A stretch of DNA of 64,000 bases from Epiperipatus broadwayi (GCA_028023455.1 JAQFVV010012423.1:5808269-5872268), one strand, 5' to 3'. Shown: positions 11,496-23,720, counted from the stretch's first letter. The notes: generated by a model from the sequence alone, not told the origin. Numbers and translations are program-made.

Positions 11496-12230
11496 TACTT
11501 TAAATTCCTGTTGGAAAAAGGTTTGGCAATAAATTTAGATATCGTAAAATATTTAGAAAAAGATAATGAAATAGAAGTGGAACCTGTTTATTTCACAGCA
11601 AAAATGATTCGAGAAAGTCTTCAACTTTCTAATCAATTGGAAAATCATTTTCTTGTTAATGACATGACTTATAAACTAAATTCCAACTAGAGCTAGATAA
11701 TTGTATGTTTGTGTTATGTATGTGTATGTTTATATTTTCTTTTATCTACATATATACTCGGAGAAACTTTTAGACAGAAAAAAATTACAAATAAAAATAT
11801 TTAACAACTTTTAATTTCTACTTTAAAAAGAATATAACTTTAAAAGTTTTTAAATATTTTTACTTGTAACTTTTTTTTGTCTAAAAGTTTCTACATGTAT
11901 ATATGAGTATAAAAGAAAATTTAACCATTAGTCATTATTAACACACTTCTGGAAGGGTGTTATATATATAATTGCACTCATAGAAGTGCATTCTCTAACA
12001 GCTAGACATAGCACTCTGGATATTGCAAGCTTCATAAACAATTAGTAAAATCATCATCTCAAAGTTTAATTACTGATTACATTGTCGACAGAAAACCATT
12101 AACACAGCATGAGAGTAAAGATGGCACTAATTGTATTTCCTCTTGTGACGAATCTGATGTCTTAACAATTCATAAACGAACTGCATATTGTCAAATAGTG
12201 ATAATGATTAAAATATGTGTGAAAAAAAGT
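11496..12230 (+). pseudogene. Probable Tigger transposase C-terminal remnant
   Basis: An open stretch (about 11500-11690) reads as a helical, acidic segment (GLAINLDIVKYLEKD, then FTAKMIRESLQLSNQLENHF) and stops where the nested MITE begins. After the MITE, decayed sequence around 12060-12170 reads LITDYIVDRKPL and SSCDESDVLTIHKRTA. An acidic, Ser-rich tail after an ITDYI-like motif is common at the C-terminus of Tigger-type transposases. The DDE core is missing. The assignment depends mainly on the surrounding element, so it is moderate. Confidence 0.45.
11733..11925. mobile_element. MITE nested in Tigger-like element 1
   Basis: Left arm (about 11733-11819) and right arm (about 11839-11925) are reverse complements, with the clear core GAAACTTTTAGACA and AAAAATATTTAA. 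It interrupts the coding remnant of the host element, so it inserted later. The counterpart element at 12908-14349 has no such insertion. Confidence 0.7.
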
Positions 12231-12540
12231 AAAATAAATTACACATAAAAACATATTGTTTTGAATAAAATTAAATAGTTAATAAAAAAAGTAAAAAAAG
12301 TTTGTCTTGTATCAATTGTTTTCAAATACTTGAAATTTTTTATTAGTCATACTTTATTTCCTTTTTTTTAATGTGAATTTTAAAGTAATTTTACATTGTT
12401 GCTTTGCTTTTATGCAATTTTTGAAAATTTTGGAACCTATCCCACATTTTTCAATGTAAGTTAAGTCTATTTTTGTGCGATTTTTTTAATGCAGGTTTTC
12501 TTTGGAATTTATCTACCGCATAAAATGAGACCCAGGTATA

Positions 12541-12907
12541 TATATGTATTAGAAATAACAAATATTATATAAGTAATTAAAGTATATAAATATGAAAATA
12601 AGATTACTGTAAGCAAGAAATAATATAATGCATTTATTTTGTGCAGCTTCAGATAATTGATATAGCATTATAAAAAATGCAAAAAGGACATAACTTGTTT
12701 GAGACCTATTTATATCATACTCGGAAATTGTTCTAATTCAACAGTAGCAATCATTTAACCATTGTCAAAAAAAGCTATATTGTAATCCTTTTGGAATAAT
12801 GATTCTTCATTGCCTAATTCTTTTGAAGATTAATTAGTACTTCTTTACAGGCAGACTACCATTAATTTGAAATATCTGATTCCTGGACATTATTGGATTT
12901 GTAAATA
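12541..12907. other. Spacer between the two Tigger-like elements
   Basis: About 370 bases of unique AT-rich sequence. No gene or further repeat recognised. Confidence 0.6.
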
Positions 12908-13503
12908 CACCTGGGTCTCAGTTTATGCAGTAGATAGGTTCCTCAGAAAATGCACACAAAAGAAATCGCAGAAAAATAGACACCTTACCTTGAAAAATGG
13001 GAGATATGTACTGTAATTTTCCAAAAATTGCATAAAAGCAAAGCAACAATGTAAAATTACTTTAAAATTCGCATAAAAAAAAATAAGAAAATAAAATGAC
13101 TAATAAAAAATTTCAAATTTGAAAAAAATTAATACAAGACAAACTTTTTTTATTAACTACAGTATTTAATTTTATTCAAAACAATATATTTTTATGTGTA
13201 ATTTACATTTTTTTCATACATGTACGGTATTTTAATTATTATCGCTATTTGAGACATCAGATTCATCATGCTATGATGTGAGGTACTGTAGCCTCTCCTA
13301 AATGAAGTCAAGAGGAAATACAACTAAAACGTTTTCCAATAGCTGTTAATCCTTCCCATTTCGCTAAGCGATCTAAAATTGAAATTTTTGTTTCCAAAGA
13401 AATTCATTTTTGGGGGTGTTTTTTTCTCTCCGTTAGGATAAATTAAAAGTTTAAAATAAAAATAAGAACTTAGACTTAAGATAATAAAAAGACACTGACT
13501 CAC

Positions 13504-13694
13504 CACTGTTGGGCAAAATTTAATTAAAACTAACAATTAAAAATTAAATTCTTATTTTTGTCTTTAATTTTTTAATTTTCAATTTCATTTAAAATCAAAT
13601 TTCGTTTCACATCACCTTATTACGTAATTTTTAAATTGTTAATTACAATTAAAAATCAGATTTTAATTGTCAAATTTAATTGTGCCCACCACTG
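13504..13694. mobile_element. hAT-like MITE
   Basis: The left end CACTGTTGGGCAAAATTTAA and the right end, whose complement reads CAGTGGTGGGCACAATTAAA, are inverted and of hAT type. The flanks TGACTCAC (13496-13503) and TTACTCAT (13695-13702) agree at 6 of 8 positions, consistent with a decayed 8-bp target duplication. The ~190-bp interior is AAATTAAATT-rich and non-coding. Confidence 0.6.
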
Positions 13695-13721
13695 TTACTC
13701 ATCTTTTAAAAATAAACTCGT

Positions 13722-14017
13722 GGACACTAAATGATTAGTTGATTATGTATTTATTTTATAAAAAGCAAAAATTGAACGTGATTTAAGATGCAAAAACAAC
13801 AACCTACATCATATAGGCATCTATAACGTTTGAACAGATTTACATTATAATCTTGTAAAATTTATTACTTGCGGACACTAAATGGTTAATTAATTACATA
13901 CTCTTTTTATAAAAAGCAAAAATAGAACGTGATTTAAAATGCAAAAACAACAACAAACATAGTATTTTTCATCTATAACATTTGAACAGATTTACATTAT
14001 AGTCTTGTAAAATTTAA
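13722..14017. repeat. Tandem duplication, ~151-bp unit
   Basis: Two direct units start at 13722 and 13873 with GGACACTAAATG, share AAAAGCAAAAAT.GAACGTGA and TTTGAACAGATTTACATTAT, and end with CTTGTAAAATTTA. Divergence of roughly 10-15% by eye indicates an old duplication. It lies inside Tigger-like element 2 and is not present in element 1. Confidence 0.8.
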
Positions 14018-14119
14018 TGTGTGTATATAAAATGGGGAAATTTTGATTTTAAATGAATTATGAACTTCTTTATTACATAAAATCTATTACAGTACAATTA
14101 TAAAGTGCTGAAAATATTG

Positions 14120-14245
14120 AAATTATTAGATGGAAGTCAAACTCTGATAATGCGCTATTACTTTAAATGTGATGTGAGTGCATGAAATTTATTATATTTA
14201 AAGTAATAGCACATTATCAGAGCTCGACTTCTGATCTAATAATTT
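14120..14245. mobile_element. Palindromic MITE nested in Tigger-like element 2
   Basis: Arms at 14120-14168 and about 14196-14245 are reverse complements with few mismatches (core CTCTGATAATG and GCTATTACTTTAAAT), separated by ~27 bases. Non-coding. Confidence 0.75.
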
Positions 14246-15159
14246 TTATCACATAAAAGAAAACCGCATACAAAGATATTAAGAAGAATCATGAATCGCA
14301 TAACTTCTATATCGCATTAAATAAATCCGCATAAAACGAGATCCAGGTATAATTCAAACTTTTCTCCCTCATTCATAAATTCAAACTCTGCTGAAATTTA
14401 AATAAAATACTTATTATTTAAGTAAAATAATTTTTGTACATTATATAAATTTATTTTATTTATAACAAAATATCAGCATGATATTTTTATATAGTAGTAA
14501 TTAAGATAATAAATCAAAACAATACTCTAAATCAGTGTTTTTCAACATTGGATCCGTAGATTTTCGTAGACTGGCAGGAAATTTTGTAATAACAAAATAA
14601 GATTTTAAAGTTGTAATTGATATAAATAATTTTTGTTTATTATTGAAATTGTTTAAATAAAGTTCATTATAAATTGAAATTTTATTAAAATTATTATATA
14701 ATACTACTGTAATTACTGTTTATTAATAAATTTATAATTTACAAAATAATTACATTGATGAATGACATATTTCAATAATTTTTATTTTAATTTTTAAATT
14801 CGACTTTTATTTTCTCATTTATTATTTTTATTCTTAAATTCATGTTTAATAATGTACAAAACTGCGACTGTTCTTATCAAGGCGGATTTAGATGGACAGT
14901 TTTCAAATGAATGTCATTCTCATGATAATTCTCCCTCTTCTTACCTCCCTGCTGTTACAATTAGTAGACATTACAGTATTGTCAGCTTGCTTATTGGTGA
15001 TATGTAACAAAAAATTTTATTTTATTGAGATTGAGCATTTTGTCTTTTGTTTATTGCTTATTTTTTGTATTGTTGTGGTATTTCTTTTGCAAACTTTAAA
15101 CCCCACAAAATGAAGACAAAAAAGTCAAATAACAAAACTTTTTATTTTCAAAATGGAGG

Positions 15160-15515
15160 GATTTCAACTTAGGATTTTCAGTCTACATTTATTCTCCACT
15201 CCAAATCAAACGACCAATAGACATGACCATACACATGTGAAAAGATAATAATACCCAGTGCACATATTTTGTGCTAAATCAGCATTCATCAGTTGGGCCA
15301 AATCATAATCTCCCACACATATATTTAATTAGTGCCCAACCTATATTAAGATAGCAATTTCTTAAACTTTAATGAACAAGCTTCAATCCTCTCACCCTTC
15401 CAATAATTCAACCATCCATTTCATTCAAAAACCAACAATGCAATGCTCAAACCCCTTAGTGAAGTTGATATTATAGCCACACTCATGTAGACATTATGTC
15501 AATATAATCTGTTAT
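15160..15515 (-). mobile_element. SINE-like dispersed repeat B, copy 1
   Basis: The reverse complement of this stretch aligns with 27900-28300 for most of its length and with 45205-45425 for its 3' two thirds. Shared blocks include CCAACTGATGAATGCTG and a following (A/G)TATTGG(G/T).ATTATTATC-like segment. It lies inside the hAT element upstream of the transposase remnant. It has no ORF and the family is not one I can name; a small non-autonomous retroelement is the likeliest explanation. Confidence 0.65.
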
Positions 15516-15599
15516 GTATCCATTTATATACATAGAGGGACAGGCTGGACTTATACTATGGTATAACCTATTTTCAAAGCAATGATAATACTGAAAGTA

Positions 15600-17345
15600 T
15601 GCTAAGAACTAGTGCTTTAAGTTTAGAAGAAATGAAAAAGAAATATGTTAATATTTCAGAATATGCAGTACAAACCAAAAAGAAAAAAAGATAATTTTTT
15701 TAGGCATTATAAAGAATATTTAAAACTTGGTTTCACAATTGCCACAGCCTTTGTGTGTAATATATTTTCAAATTCTGTCAAATGATGCTATAAAATTTTT
15801 CGCACTTGGTTGTTATTTGCATTCAAATCATGGAGATATTACTTGTAAGTCATTGGACTTTTTTGAAAGATTACGTGATAAGATGAAAATTCAGAAAAAT
15901 CAAATGAGTATGATGATGACTAGATATAAGTCACTACTTCAAGTTTCTTATTTAGTTGCTCTTCAAATCACTATCTTCAAGCCACTAAAAAACTAGAGCC
16001 TGTACCACTTTTGGACATCATTATTAAGAGAATTGTTGATATGACCTCCAACATTGAAGAATAATTTGTAATAGATATAAAGAAATCTAAATGTTTTAAT
16101 TTTCAACTTGATCTGTCATCAGCATCCATGCTATCCTAATTTGCTTTATGAAGTATAATAAAAATAAAGGAAAAAAGGTCTTTGTTGCATTGATTTACCT
16201 ACACAGGCTATTAATTTAGATATATTTAATGTTCTTGATGAATATTTTTAAGTGCAAGGCTTAGACTGGAGTAAATGCATAGGAATGTATATCAATGGTG
16301 CTGCAAGCATGACTGTGTATTGCTCAGGAGTTGATATATGAAAATAAACAAAGTTGCAAAACCAGAAGTTCTGTCACTCATCCACAGGGAACATCTAGCT
16401 GTAAAGAAGCCTTCTGATGAATTAAACACTGGGATGAATAATGTTGTTGAAGATCATTAATGAAATTTGTAGTTGATTTATAAGCTCCAGATTGTTTAAA
16501 ATACTGTGTAAGAGCATGGACTTACAACACCAACATCTTCTTCTACACACAGAAGTGAGGTGATTATCAAAAAGAACTTTTGCACATCTTTTCAAACTGA
16601 GATAAGAAGTAAAGCAGTTTCTATGAGACTAAAAATCTGGTATAGTAAAACCTTTGTTGAAGAATGAAAGGGTGGCTAAACTTGCATATTTGGGAGATAT
16701 ATTTAGTCTTCTTAATAGACAATCTCTCCAGGAACAAATATTTTTGCACTGAGAAATAAAATGTATGCAATCAGAAAGAAGCTGGCTTTTTGGGATAGTC
16801 ATACATAAGAAAAAGATATAGATATATTTCCACTTTTGGGAGAATTTTTGATTGCTGCTGATGTCAAACAAAAAATCATATTCGACGTAATAAGTCAGCA
16901 TATAAGGACATTAACTGAAACTTTAGTAATTACTTTCCTAAAATGGGAATCCTCATAAAGGTAGCTTCTGAATTTAATCATTCTTTGGAAGATATAAAAT
17001 CAAGCACAGTCGAACCTCATTAAAAAGAAAAGCTGATCAAATTGTCATTTGATGTCACTCTGGTGTCTAAACATAAAAGTCAATCATTGTTTCAATTATG
17101 ACTATCACTTGAAAAAAATATCCAACTTTGAGTTATAAAACAATCAAAATTATTGATAATTTTTTTGGCTTCATATTTATGTAAAAACATTTTCAGCAAT
17201 GTCAGTAATAAAAAATAAACAAAGCAATAGAATGGATGTTAAAGCAGCATTTTATCTTTCTGAAACAGCGCTAGAACCACAAATATCAAATTTTGTAAAA
17301 GCAGCAGCATATGTTCAGCTTGTACTTTTTGAATATTAATCTTAA
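15600..17345 (+). pseudogene. hAT transposase remnant, ZBED5/SCAND3-like
   Basis: Reading across frames, the order of hAT transposase segments is kept. A decayed BED-finger region with K.Y.KLGFT.. lies at about 15720, LDFFERLRDKMKIQ at about 15857-15900, then SYLVALQI. Around 16030-16110 are R(I/M)VDM(T)SNIEE and FNFQLDLSSAS, and around 16240-16320 VLDEYF-like and WSKCIGMYINGAASM. Near 17180-17235 is KTFSAMSVIKNKQSNRMD, the typical C-terminal block of this family. In intact relatives the protein is roughly 550-650 residues and has a BED zinc finger, an RNase H-like DDE core and a dimerisation region. Multiple stops and frameshifts make this copy dead. A longer open piece is 15727-15996. Confidence 0.8.
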
Positions 17346-17955
17346 AAAATAAAATATCTACAATGGTTAATTTGTCTTAAAGTTGTAGGATTTTTTCAAA
17401 TGTGGTTTAATGTGAGGAATTTTTTGCCCTAATTACTATGTTTTAGCCTAAAAAAACTGATTATAATCTTTCTTTTTTTAATTGGAATTTAAATGAATCA
17501 TACATATATACTATAACTTCAGTTTTAATCTAAGTCAATTTAAAATATAAAAAAGAAAAATAGAGGAAGTCTAGACAATGTTTAATTGTAATATCTGTGA
17601 AATTTCTCAAAATTTGGGTTAATAACATTTAATTCTTGAATATTCTAGTAATATAATAATTGATGTAAGCAACACATGCATTAATGAAAGTGATTGTGAT
17701 TGGACTGCTTCCCATAACAGTTCAGTCACATGCAACTTAAGAGCAAGTAATCAATGTGCAAATGAAAGCAACACCATTGCTATACACTGTAACCAGTACC
17801 TTTATGGCCAGTTACAACAGTCTCTTGGATTATCCACATTTAATCAATTTAAGTCTAAGAAAATTTACCTTTAGCCTTCTGGAAATCTGTGAAATATTAT
17901 TCCTACTTTTTGCCAATCTGCAGATGAGAAAGGGTTGAAGGATGCTGCTCTAAAT

Positions 17956-18528
17956 ATTGGCCAGATAGAAGATTTTGAATTAGTAGTGTTCAGATTAATG
18001 ACAACCTACTTGTATTAATAGAAAATTAAGACTGGAGGTCCTAGTAAATCAAACATTTCATAATAGTTGTATAAAACAAAATTTAAAACACTGTTAAATG
18101 CCACTGAAACTGAAAATACAAAAAAGAAAACACATTATAGGAAGAAAATAAACTCTATTAATTTCTTTTGCAAAATAACTATATTGTATTTATTGATATT
18201 GTAACAGTCAGATTCATCTGATTCATTAACATAATGCAGATTTTGACCACCACACAGAACTGCAGTACCATCTAGGTAGTGAAGCCACCCATAGTACTGA
18301 GTTCGAACATAGTTTATCGGTTCCACAATACAATCTACAAAACAACGCATCTGATACTACATTAGTAAACATTTCTCATGGAGATACAAGAGATTCAAGA
18401 ATTTATTTTCGAGTTAGCCAATAATAACACCAATATTAAACATTTATATTTTACAGAATCGAGGAAATATTATATTGAATGGGTATCGAATAAATAAAGA
18501 CATAATGGCAGACGTATAGTTTGAAATT
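17956..18528. other. Unassigned DNA downstream of hAT 1
   Basis: No element recognised. A minus-strand open frame at 18135-18350 (71 codons, Met start) has an unremarkable composition and no motif I know. It may be spurious. Confidence 0.5.
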
Positions 18529-18748
18529 ATTTATTTAAAACATTTTGTACTAAATCATCTAATTAATATTTTATTATATTTAAAATCTCAGTAGCGATAT
18601 TTCCGATACTGTTATACTTTACAAAGATATACATTTATTTATTTAAAATATTTTACATGAAATCATTTAACCAATAATATTTTGTGATATTTAAAATTTC
18701 AGTAGTTGTATTTCCGATACTGTTATATTTTACAAAGATATACATTTA
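18529..18748. repeat. Tandem duplication, ~110-bp unit
   Basis: Two direct units (18529-18637 and 18638-18748) share TTTCCGATACTGTTATA and TTTACAAAGATATACATTTA. A motif ATAATGGC(A/G)GAC occurs just upstream (about 18502) and again near 18858, suggesting the duplicated context was originally wider. Confidence 0.8.
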
Positions 18749-21700
18749 TGTGGGCAATGTAATCTAGCTACCTAAATTCTCGAGCAGTATTTTACGAGCA
18801 TGCCTTTGGGACTTATATCTTTGCAATGCAAGAATCTAAAGTAGAATTAATAATCATAATGGCGGACACATATTTATTTAATTAAATAAGATATTTATAA
18901 GTTACTATGGATAGACATTTATTTGAGAGTGAATTATGTCACTAATGCAGAGACGAAGTTATATATTGAATAATAGAATTAATAAGAAGAAACATGCAGT
19001 ACGTCTAGAAAGGCAATATGAAGGTGGCAGTACGTTAAAACTGAAAAGCCGTGGATGAGTTTAGAACAATGGGCTGGCATTTGACATAGGCCCAAAGAGA
19101 TAAGGTGTCACATAAGCATAACCAGGGGCAAGTGGTTAGTGCCATGATTACTTCCTGGCTGCGTGATGGTCACCAAGTCCTATGGAAACATTTATTTGTC
19201 CGCTTGTGTAGGACGACTGGGATTAATTTCAATCCTATAGAATCCGAAGTATCCAAGGCTTATAATAGGACATCACATCTCTAAAATGTAACACATGTAT
19301 AATCTAAAGATGATTCTGTTAAGATTTAAATGTATTTTATAACTCGGCCCTACATCATCAACATTTAATAAAGAATGTTTTTGACTCTCAAAGAAATGCA
19401 ATTTATGGAATTATTACTAAAAAACTTAATAAAATATAAAACAATAGGTAAGCTGGGTGAGTATTAATAACTAATATGTCAGCCATTTGCTAAGTAGTAG
19501 ACCCCTGCATTACAATCAATGAAGCATTGAATGCATGTCGATTTATATGAAAATATTAAGTAATTTATAGAAGTAAATATTAATGAGGATTTGCAGAACA
19601 CGCATCCAACTGTTTCAACCAATCATGGATTTGCATTTAGAAAATTAGGGAAGGTTTCCGAGCTGACCAGCCAACAGAAATATATAACGAAATATATTAA
19701 TAGGTTGATGGACAAGATGGCAACTGTCTTGATTAAAATCTATATTTAAATTTGGCAAGGTCCGGTTGGAAAGCTTATAAGCATGCTATAATTAGATAAT
19801 AAAAATGTAAAATTTAGAAATACATACCCAAGAAAAAATAGAAGTAGGTAAGCTAGATTATTAAAGAAATTTATATAATAAGTTAATCATTAAATTCAGA
19901 GTTTTACAATTTAGAGTTTTACAAGTTATATAGAGAGTGAGCTATAGCATGATTATTAATTAGAGTACTCTAGGCCTTTGGGTACAGGTACCTGTTTTAT
20001 GAGAAGTTTTCAGATTCAGTAGCAAATTGTTCATGATTTCAGAAGTAGCAGTTCTTTCCAGCATTTAGATTATTCATTGATTTTAACAGCAGCAGCAGCA
20101 GCTTTCTAATTGCTTGGGCAGCAGATCTTGGTTGATATTATGGAGGGCACATGTGAAGGTTAGCGGCATATGATCGACCATCTCCGGGGAGAATAGTCTG
20201 GGTACTTTCTACTCGAATATACTGTGGTAGGTAAATTACTTTATGATTTTTGGAGACTCTCAACTGATCGAGAAAATTCTAACTAAAAGTTCTAAGAAAA
20301 TTCAAAATGTCCTCCTTTCTTTGATCTTATCATTTTACTTTTGTTCGATTTTATTTTTGGATCCATTCATTTGCCCCGAGGAGAATCAATACATTCTTGT
20401 AAGTTTAATTTATACAGAAAGCTACATTTCTATTGTTCAAGTTTATTTTTACATTTACATTTTGTAATTACAGATTTTAGGGAATTTTTCTTTTTAATTA
20501 ATCTATTATCTCTCACCGACCGTTACTTTTAAAATTTCAAAGACAAAAGGGAATATATAATTATTTTTTACTTTTACTTAACTTACAATCAGATTTTTAA
20601 AATTATTATTAAATATGAAATTTAAACACAACAATAAATAACGAATTTTATAATTTAAAATAAATTGTTAAAATTATATATTTTATATAACTAAAAGAGA
20701 AATACAAACTATATCATTTATTTTTATTTATTGCTCTAAATTTTGTTATCAAAACGTGTGTGTGTTTACGGTGAATTTTACATATATTGATACATTTTTA
20801 ATATTGCTACAGACACAATTCAATACCAAAAAAGTTTAAATTTGGGTAGGATAGAGTGGTGAGTGAGAGACGATAGAAAAAGGTGAAACTTAAGATTCGA
20901 ATGCAAATCTTACTGTTTCAATATATTCTTGGATTAGTTTCAAAAATTGATCAGAGACTTATATTAGCTTTCATTGACACTCATTAACAAAAAAATATAA
21001 TCACAAAAACTTTTTTTACTCTTGATAGGTGAAACACTTAAAATAAAATAATTATGTGACTGTATCTTATCACCTGGTTATATAAGTAAATAATACAAAT
21101 GAAGTATTGAGAGCAAAGCTTTATTAGTGCAGTCTATTATCAAGTGCTGAGCATGCTTTTGACTGGATTCAGTCATAAACGTATCAATGAATGTAACAGA
21201 AGTGGAAGACTATATTAAGTAGTCTAAAAACTTGTGAAATAATTTTCATATTGTTGGCACTGTAAAATAAATGATTAGAGTGGGCCATTTTTTGGAGAGG
21301 GGGACACAGAATTATTTTCAATTGATGGCTTATAAGAGCTTGTGTGATCAAGTCGAAATGTTGGAATATCTAATTAAAATCTTAAATGGATGAACCCACA
21401 AAATATGTTTTTTATACATATTTATTTAATTTAGAGATAATTATAAATAATAATATAAAGAATCTATTTGAATGGTTTATTACTCCGAAGTTCATAATAA
21501 GTTTGAACACCGAAAATAGCAGAACTAGGGTATGACCCATAAGGTTTGAGAACCAGTCTATTACTGCATCAAACTAAGAAGGCATTATAAATAATATTTA
21601 TTGTTGATCAAGTTATAATGTAATTAATATTTTCTCCTAATATAAATAAAATTTAGTAAAAAAAAATTCCATTAAATCTTAACATCTTCAATTTACAAAA

Positions 21701-22884
21701 ACATAAGTTATTTAATCCCTTCTAAAATCAATTAAAATAGAAATGTCACCATGATGAGTCTTCAAACTTACCTAAGTAATTGTTAACATATCACAAACTG
21801 AATATAATCAAAAGATTTTCTAGCATAGTCTGATGACTAATTTTAACTCTTCTTATCACCAGAACAAAAGATTTTCTTAAATCTAATTTCTGTTTTAATT
21901 CTTTTTTAATATATATATATATTGAAAAACCTACTATTATTAGCTTATGAATCCAAAAGTATTTAATATCTTATGTTTGTCTATAAGTTTTCTAATTCCA
22001 GAATAGAAGATATCATATTTATGAAAGTTTTGAGCAAGACATGCATTTGTTTTCTTGGGACAGATTAAGTTGTGCTGCTGTCTTAACTCTTAAGTTAAGT
22101 TAGATAGATTAAGATATTTAGCTTTATTTTATGATTTTAAATATGGCTCCATATCAAATTTTAATAAACAAAAAATCAGCACTGTATTTTTTGCCAAAAT
22201 TAAATATCATCACAGATACAAGAATGTCTAAGATATAAATTTTTCATGATTGTATTAAAATAAAATAAATGCATATTTATTGAAAGAATGAAACTTATCT
22301 GATCTTGAAACAAAATTAAACATATATTATTATAAGTCTGTCATATGGCACACAACAATATAGTGTGTGTGTACAAATATATATATATATATAAAGTTGA
22401 AATGAAAAGTAGAAATAAATACAAACAAAAATTTTAATAGATATTTTCTACTTTCCTGGAATAAAATAATCACAGTAAAAGAATTAAATAATTTTAAATG
22501 AAAAATAAAATTTCATTTTGAAATAAATTGTTACTTCTAATAAATATTATTTGTAATTCTGATTTGGAATTTAAAAACAAGAAGGTCAAACTGGTAATTG
22601 TAAAAATTTATATTATTTTTGAAGACTTTGATAATGCTTGTTAATTTTAATTAATTATACTTATAGTTGCTCTAAGGAATTAACTGTGCTAATCTCTCAG
22701 AGAGATTTCTATCTCATACTCTCTTCTAATATTGCATTACTTATTTTTTGTGATAAAACCTCTCTTTGATATCTTGTACTTTATATCATAAAATATTATA
22801 TTTTGTTTACTTGTGGTGGATGATGATTTGCCATCACTCCAGGTACAACCTTCTTATCCATCCATTCTGTTACCCCTATCCCAT

Positions 22885-22888
<4 letters not shown>
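18749..22888. other. Unassigned region with GC-richer patches
   Basis: No coding family recognised over about 4.1 kb. Two patches are clearly GC-richer than the surroundings: 19010-19270 and 20060-20240 (the latter starting with a short CAG repeat at about 20089-20104). They could be old SINE or LINE fragments or conserved non-coding sequence; neither matches another part of this window. Near 21535-21560 a sequence ending GGTTTGAGAACCAGTCT resembles the right end of a hAT element, but no partner end was found. Confidence 0.45.

Positions 22889-22917
<29 letters not shown>
22889..22917. repeat. (TA)n tail of the RTE element
   Basis: About 29 bases of alternating TA at the 3' end of the minus-strand LINE. 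Confidence 0.9.
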
Positions 22918-22918
<1 letters not shown>

Positions 22919-23720
22919 TCAACCATTATCAATCCACTGCAGGATGAAGGTCTCTCCAAGTTTAATCCATCTTCTCCGATCTTTAGCTTCTCTTCTCCAC
23001 AACACCCCTGCACATTTTCTTATTTCATCCATCCATCTCACATGTGGTCTCTTTCTGGGTCTTTTACAATCTTTTGGAATCCAGTTTAAAATTTCAATTG
23101 TCCATCTATTATCATCTCTTCTAGCAATATGTCCAGCCCAACTCCATTTCAATCTTTTAATTTTTTCAATAAGGTCAGTAACACCTGTTTGTTGTCTTAA
23201 CCATACATTGCGTTTTCGATCTCTTCTTGTTACTCCCAACATACATCTCTCCATACTCCCTTTGAGTGGTCTGAAGTCTCTGTATTGCTCTTCTATTAAG
23301 TGTCCAAGTCTCAGATCCATAAGTAAGAACTGGTAAAACACATTTGTTAAAAACCATCCTTTTCAAACACATAGGCATATTTCCTTTTAGTATCAAGTTA
23401 TTTCTACCAAAAGCACTGCAACCAAGTTTAATTCTATGATTCATTTCCTCCATTATGTTTCCATCTGTATTAATAATCTGACCAAGGTATTTGTAACTGT
23501 TAACTTCTACTAATTCTTCATAATTAATCTTTATTTTCATATTTTGAGCAAATCGATTAAACATTACTTTAGTCTTTTTAACATTTATCTTTAGTTCTAC
23601 TTTTCTACTTTCATCTGCTAACTCCTGCAACATTTTCTGCAGCTCTGAAGCATTATTTGCAAAAACAACTACATCATCTGCGAAATCTAAATGACTTAAA
23701 TACTCTCCATTTACTTTCAC
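22919..23720 (-). pseudogene. RTE reverse transcriptase catalytic centre and C-terminus
   Basis: The frame 23175-23720 contains LDFADDVVVFANN near its start. FADD provides the two remaining catalytic aspartates. Next are the helix INVKKTKVMF and NSYKYLGQIIN. A frameshift near 23230-23340 leads to a second frame (22919-23341) with LKWSWAGHIARR, WIPKDCKRPRKRP and HVRWMDEIRKCAG, ending in ILQWIDNG. That basic, Trp-rich tail is characteristic of this RTE-type subgroup. Stop and (TA)n tail follow directly. The + strand frames over the same bases are shadows. Confidence 0.88.

Larger units (their letters stand above)
11343..12538 (+). mobile_element. Pogo/Tigger-like DNA transposon 1
   Basis: The ends are inverted: CACTTGGGTCTCATTTTATG at 11343 and its complement ending CATAAAATGAGACCCAGGTA at 12538. 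Each end is flanked by TA, the target duplication of the Tc1/mariner superfamily. Subterminal ATGC(A/G)ATT-type motifs recur, as in Tigger elements. The element is 1.2 kb, much shorter than an autonomous Tigger; it retains only a C-terminal coding remnant and contains a younger MITE at 11733-11925. The superfamily call rests on the TA flanks, end style and remnant. Confidence 0.7.
12908..14349 (-). mobile_element. Pogo/Tigger-like DNA transposon 2 (inverted copy)
   Basis: The left end (CACCTGGGTCTCAGTTTATG at 12908) and right end (GATCCAGGTA ending 14349) match the ends of element 1 and are again flanked by TA. Positions 12908-13320 are the reverse complement of 12110-12538, and 14270-14349 the reverse complement of 11343-11425, so it is the same family in opposite orientation. 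The middle is replaced by a hAT-like MITE, a ~151-bp tandem duplication and another palindromic MITE. There is no coding capacity. Confidence 0.75.
14533..17947 (+). mobile_element. hAT transposon 1 (ZBED5/SCAND3-like) with ends and 8-bp TSD
   Basis: The left terminus is CAGTGTTTTTCAAC. The right terminus, read on the minus strand, is CAGCATCCTTCAAC; the 14 positions agree at 10, and all four differences are transitions. Outside the ends is the same octamer, CTCTAAAT, at 14525-14532 and 17948-17955. hAT elements make 8-bp target duplications, and the interior encodes a decayed hAT transposase in the + orientation. A SINE-like repeat (15160-15515, minus) is nested in the 5' part. Length is 3.4 kb including that insertion. 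Confidence 0.75.

Noticed and set aside
16629-16901. 90-codon minus-strand ORF
   Set aside because: Antisense to the decayed hAT 1 transposase; no motif of its own.
18135-18350. 71-codon minus-strand ORF with Cys, Trp and Asp/Ser-rich tail
   Set aside because: The composition is plausible, but there is no recognised motif, no splice or promoter support and no second copy, so I do not call a gene.
22766-23336. Plus-strand ORFs of 107 and 130 codons
   Set aside because: They are antisense shadows of the minus-strand RTE reverse transcriptase C-terminus, whose motifs are clear.
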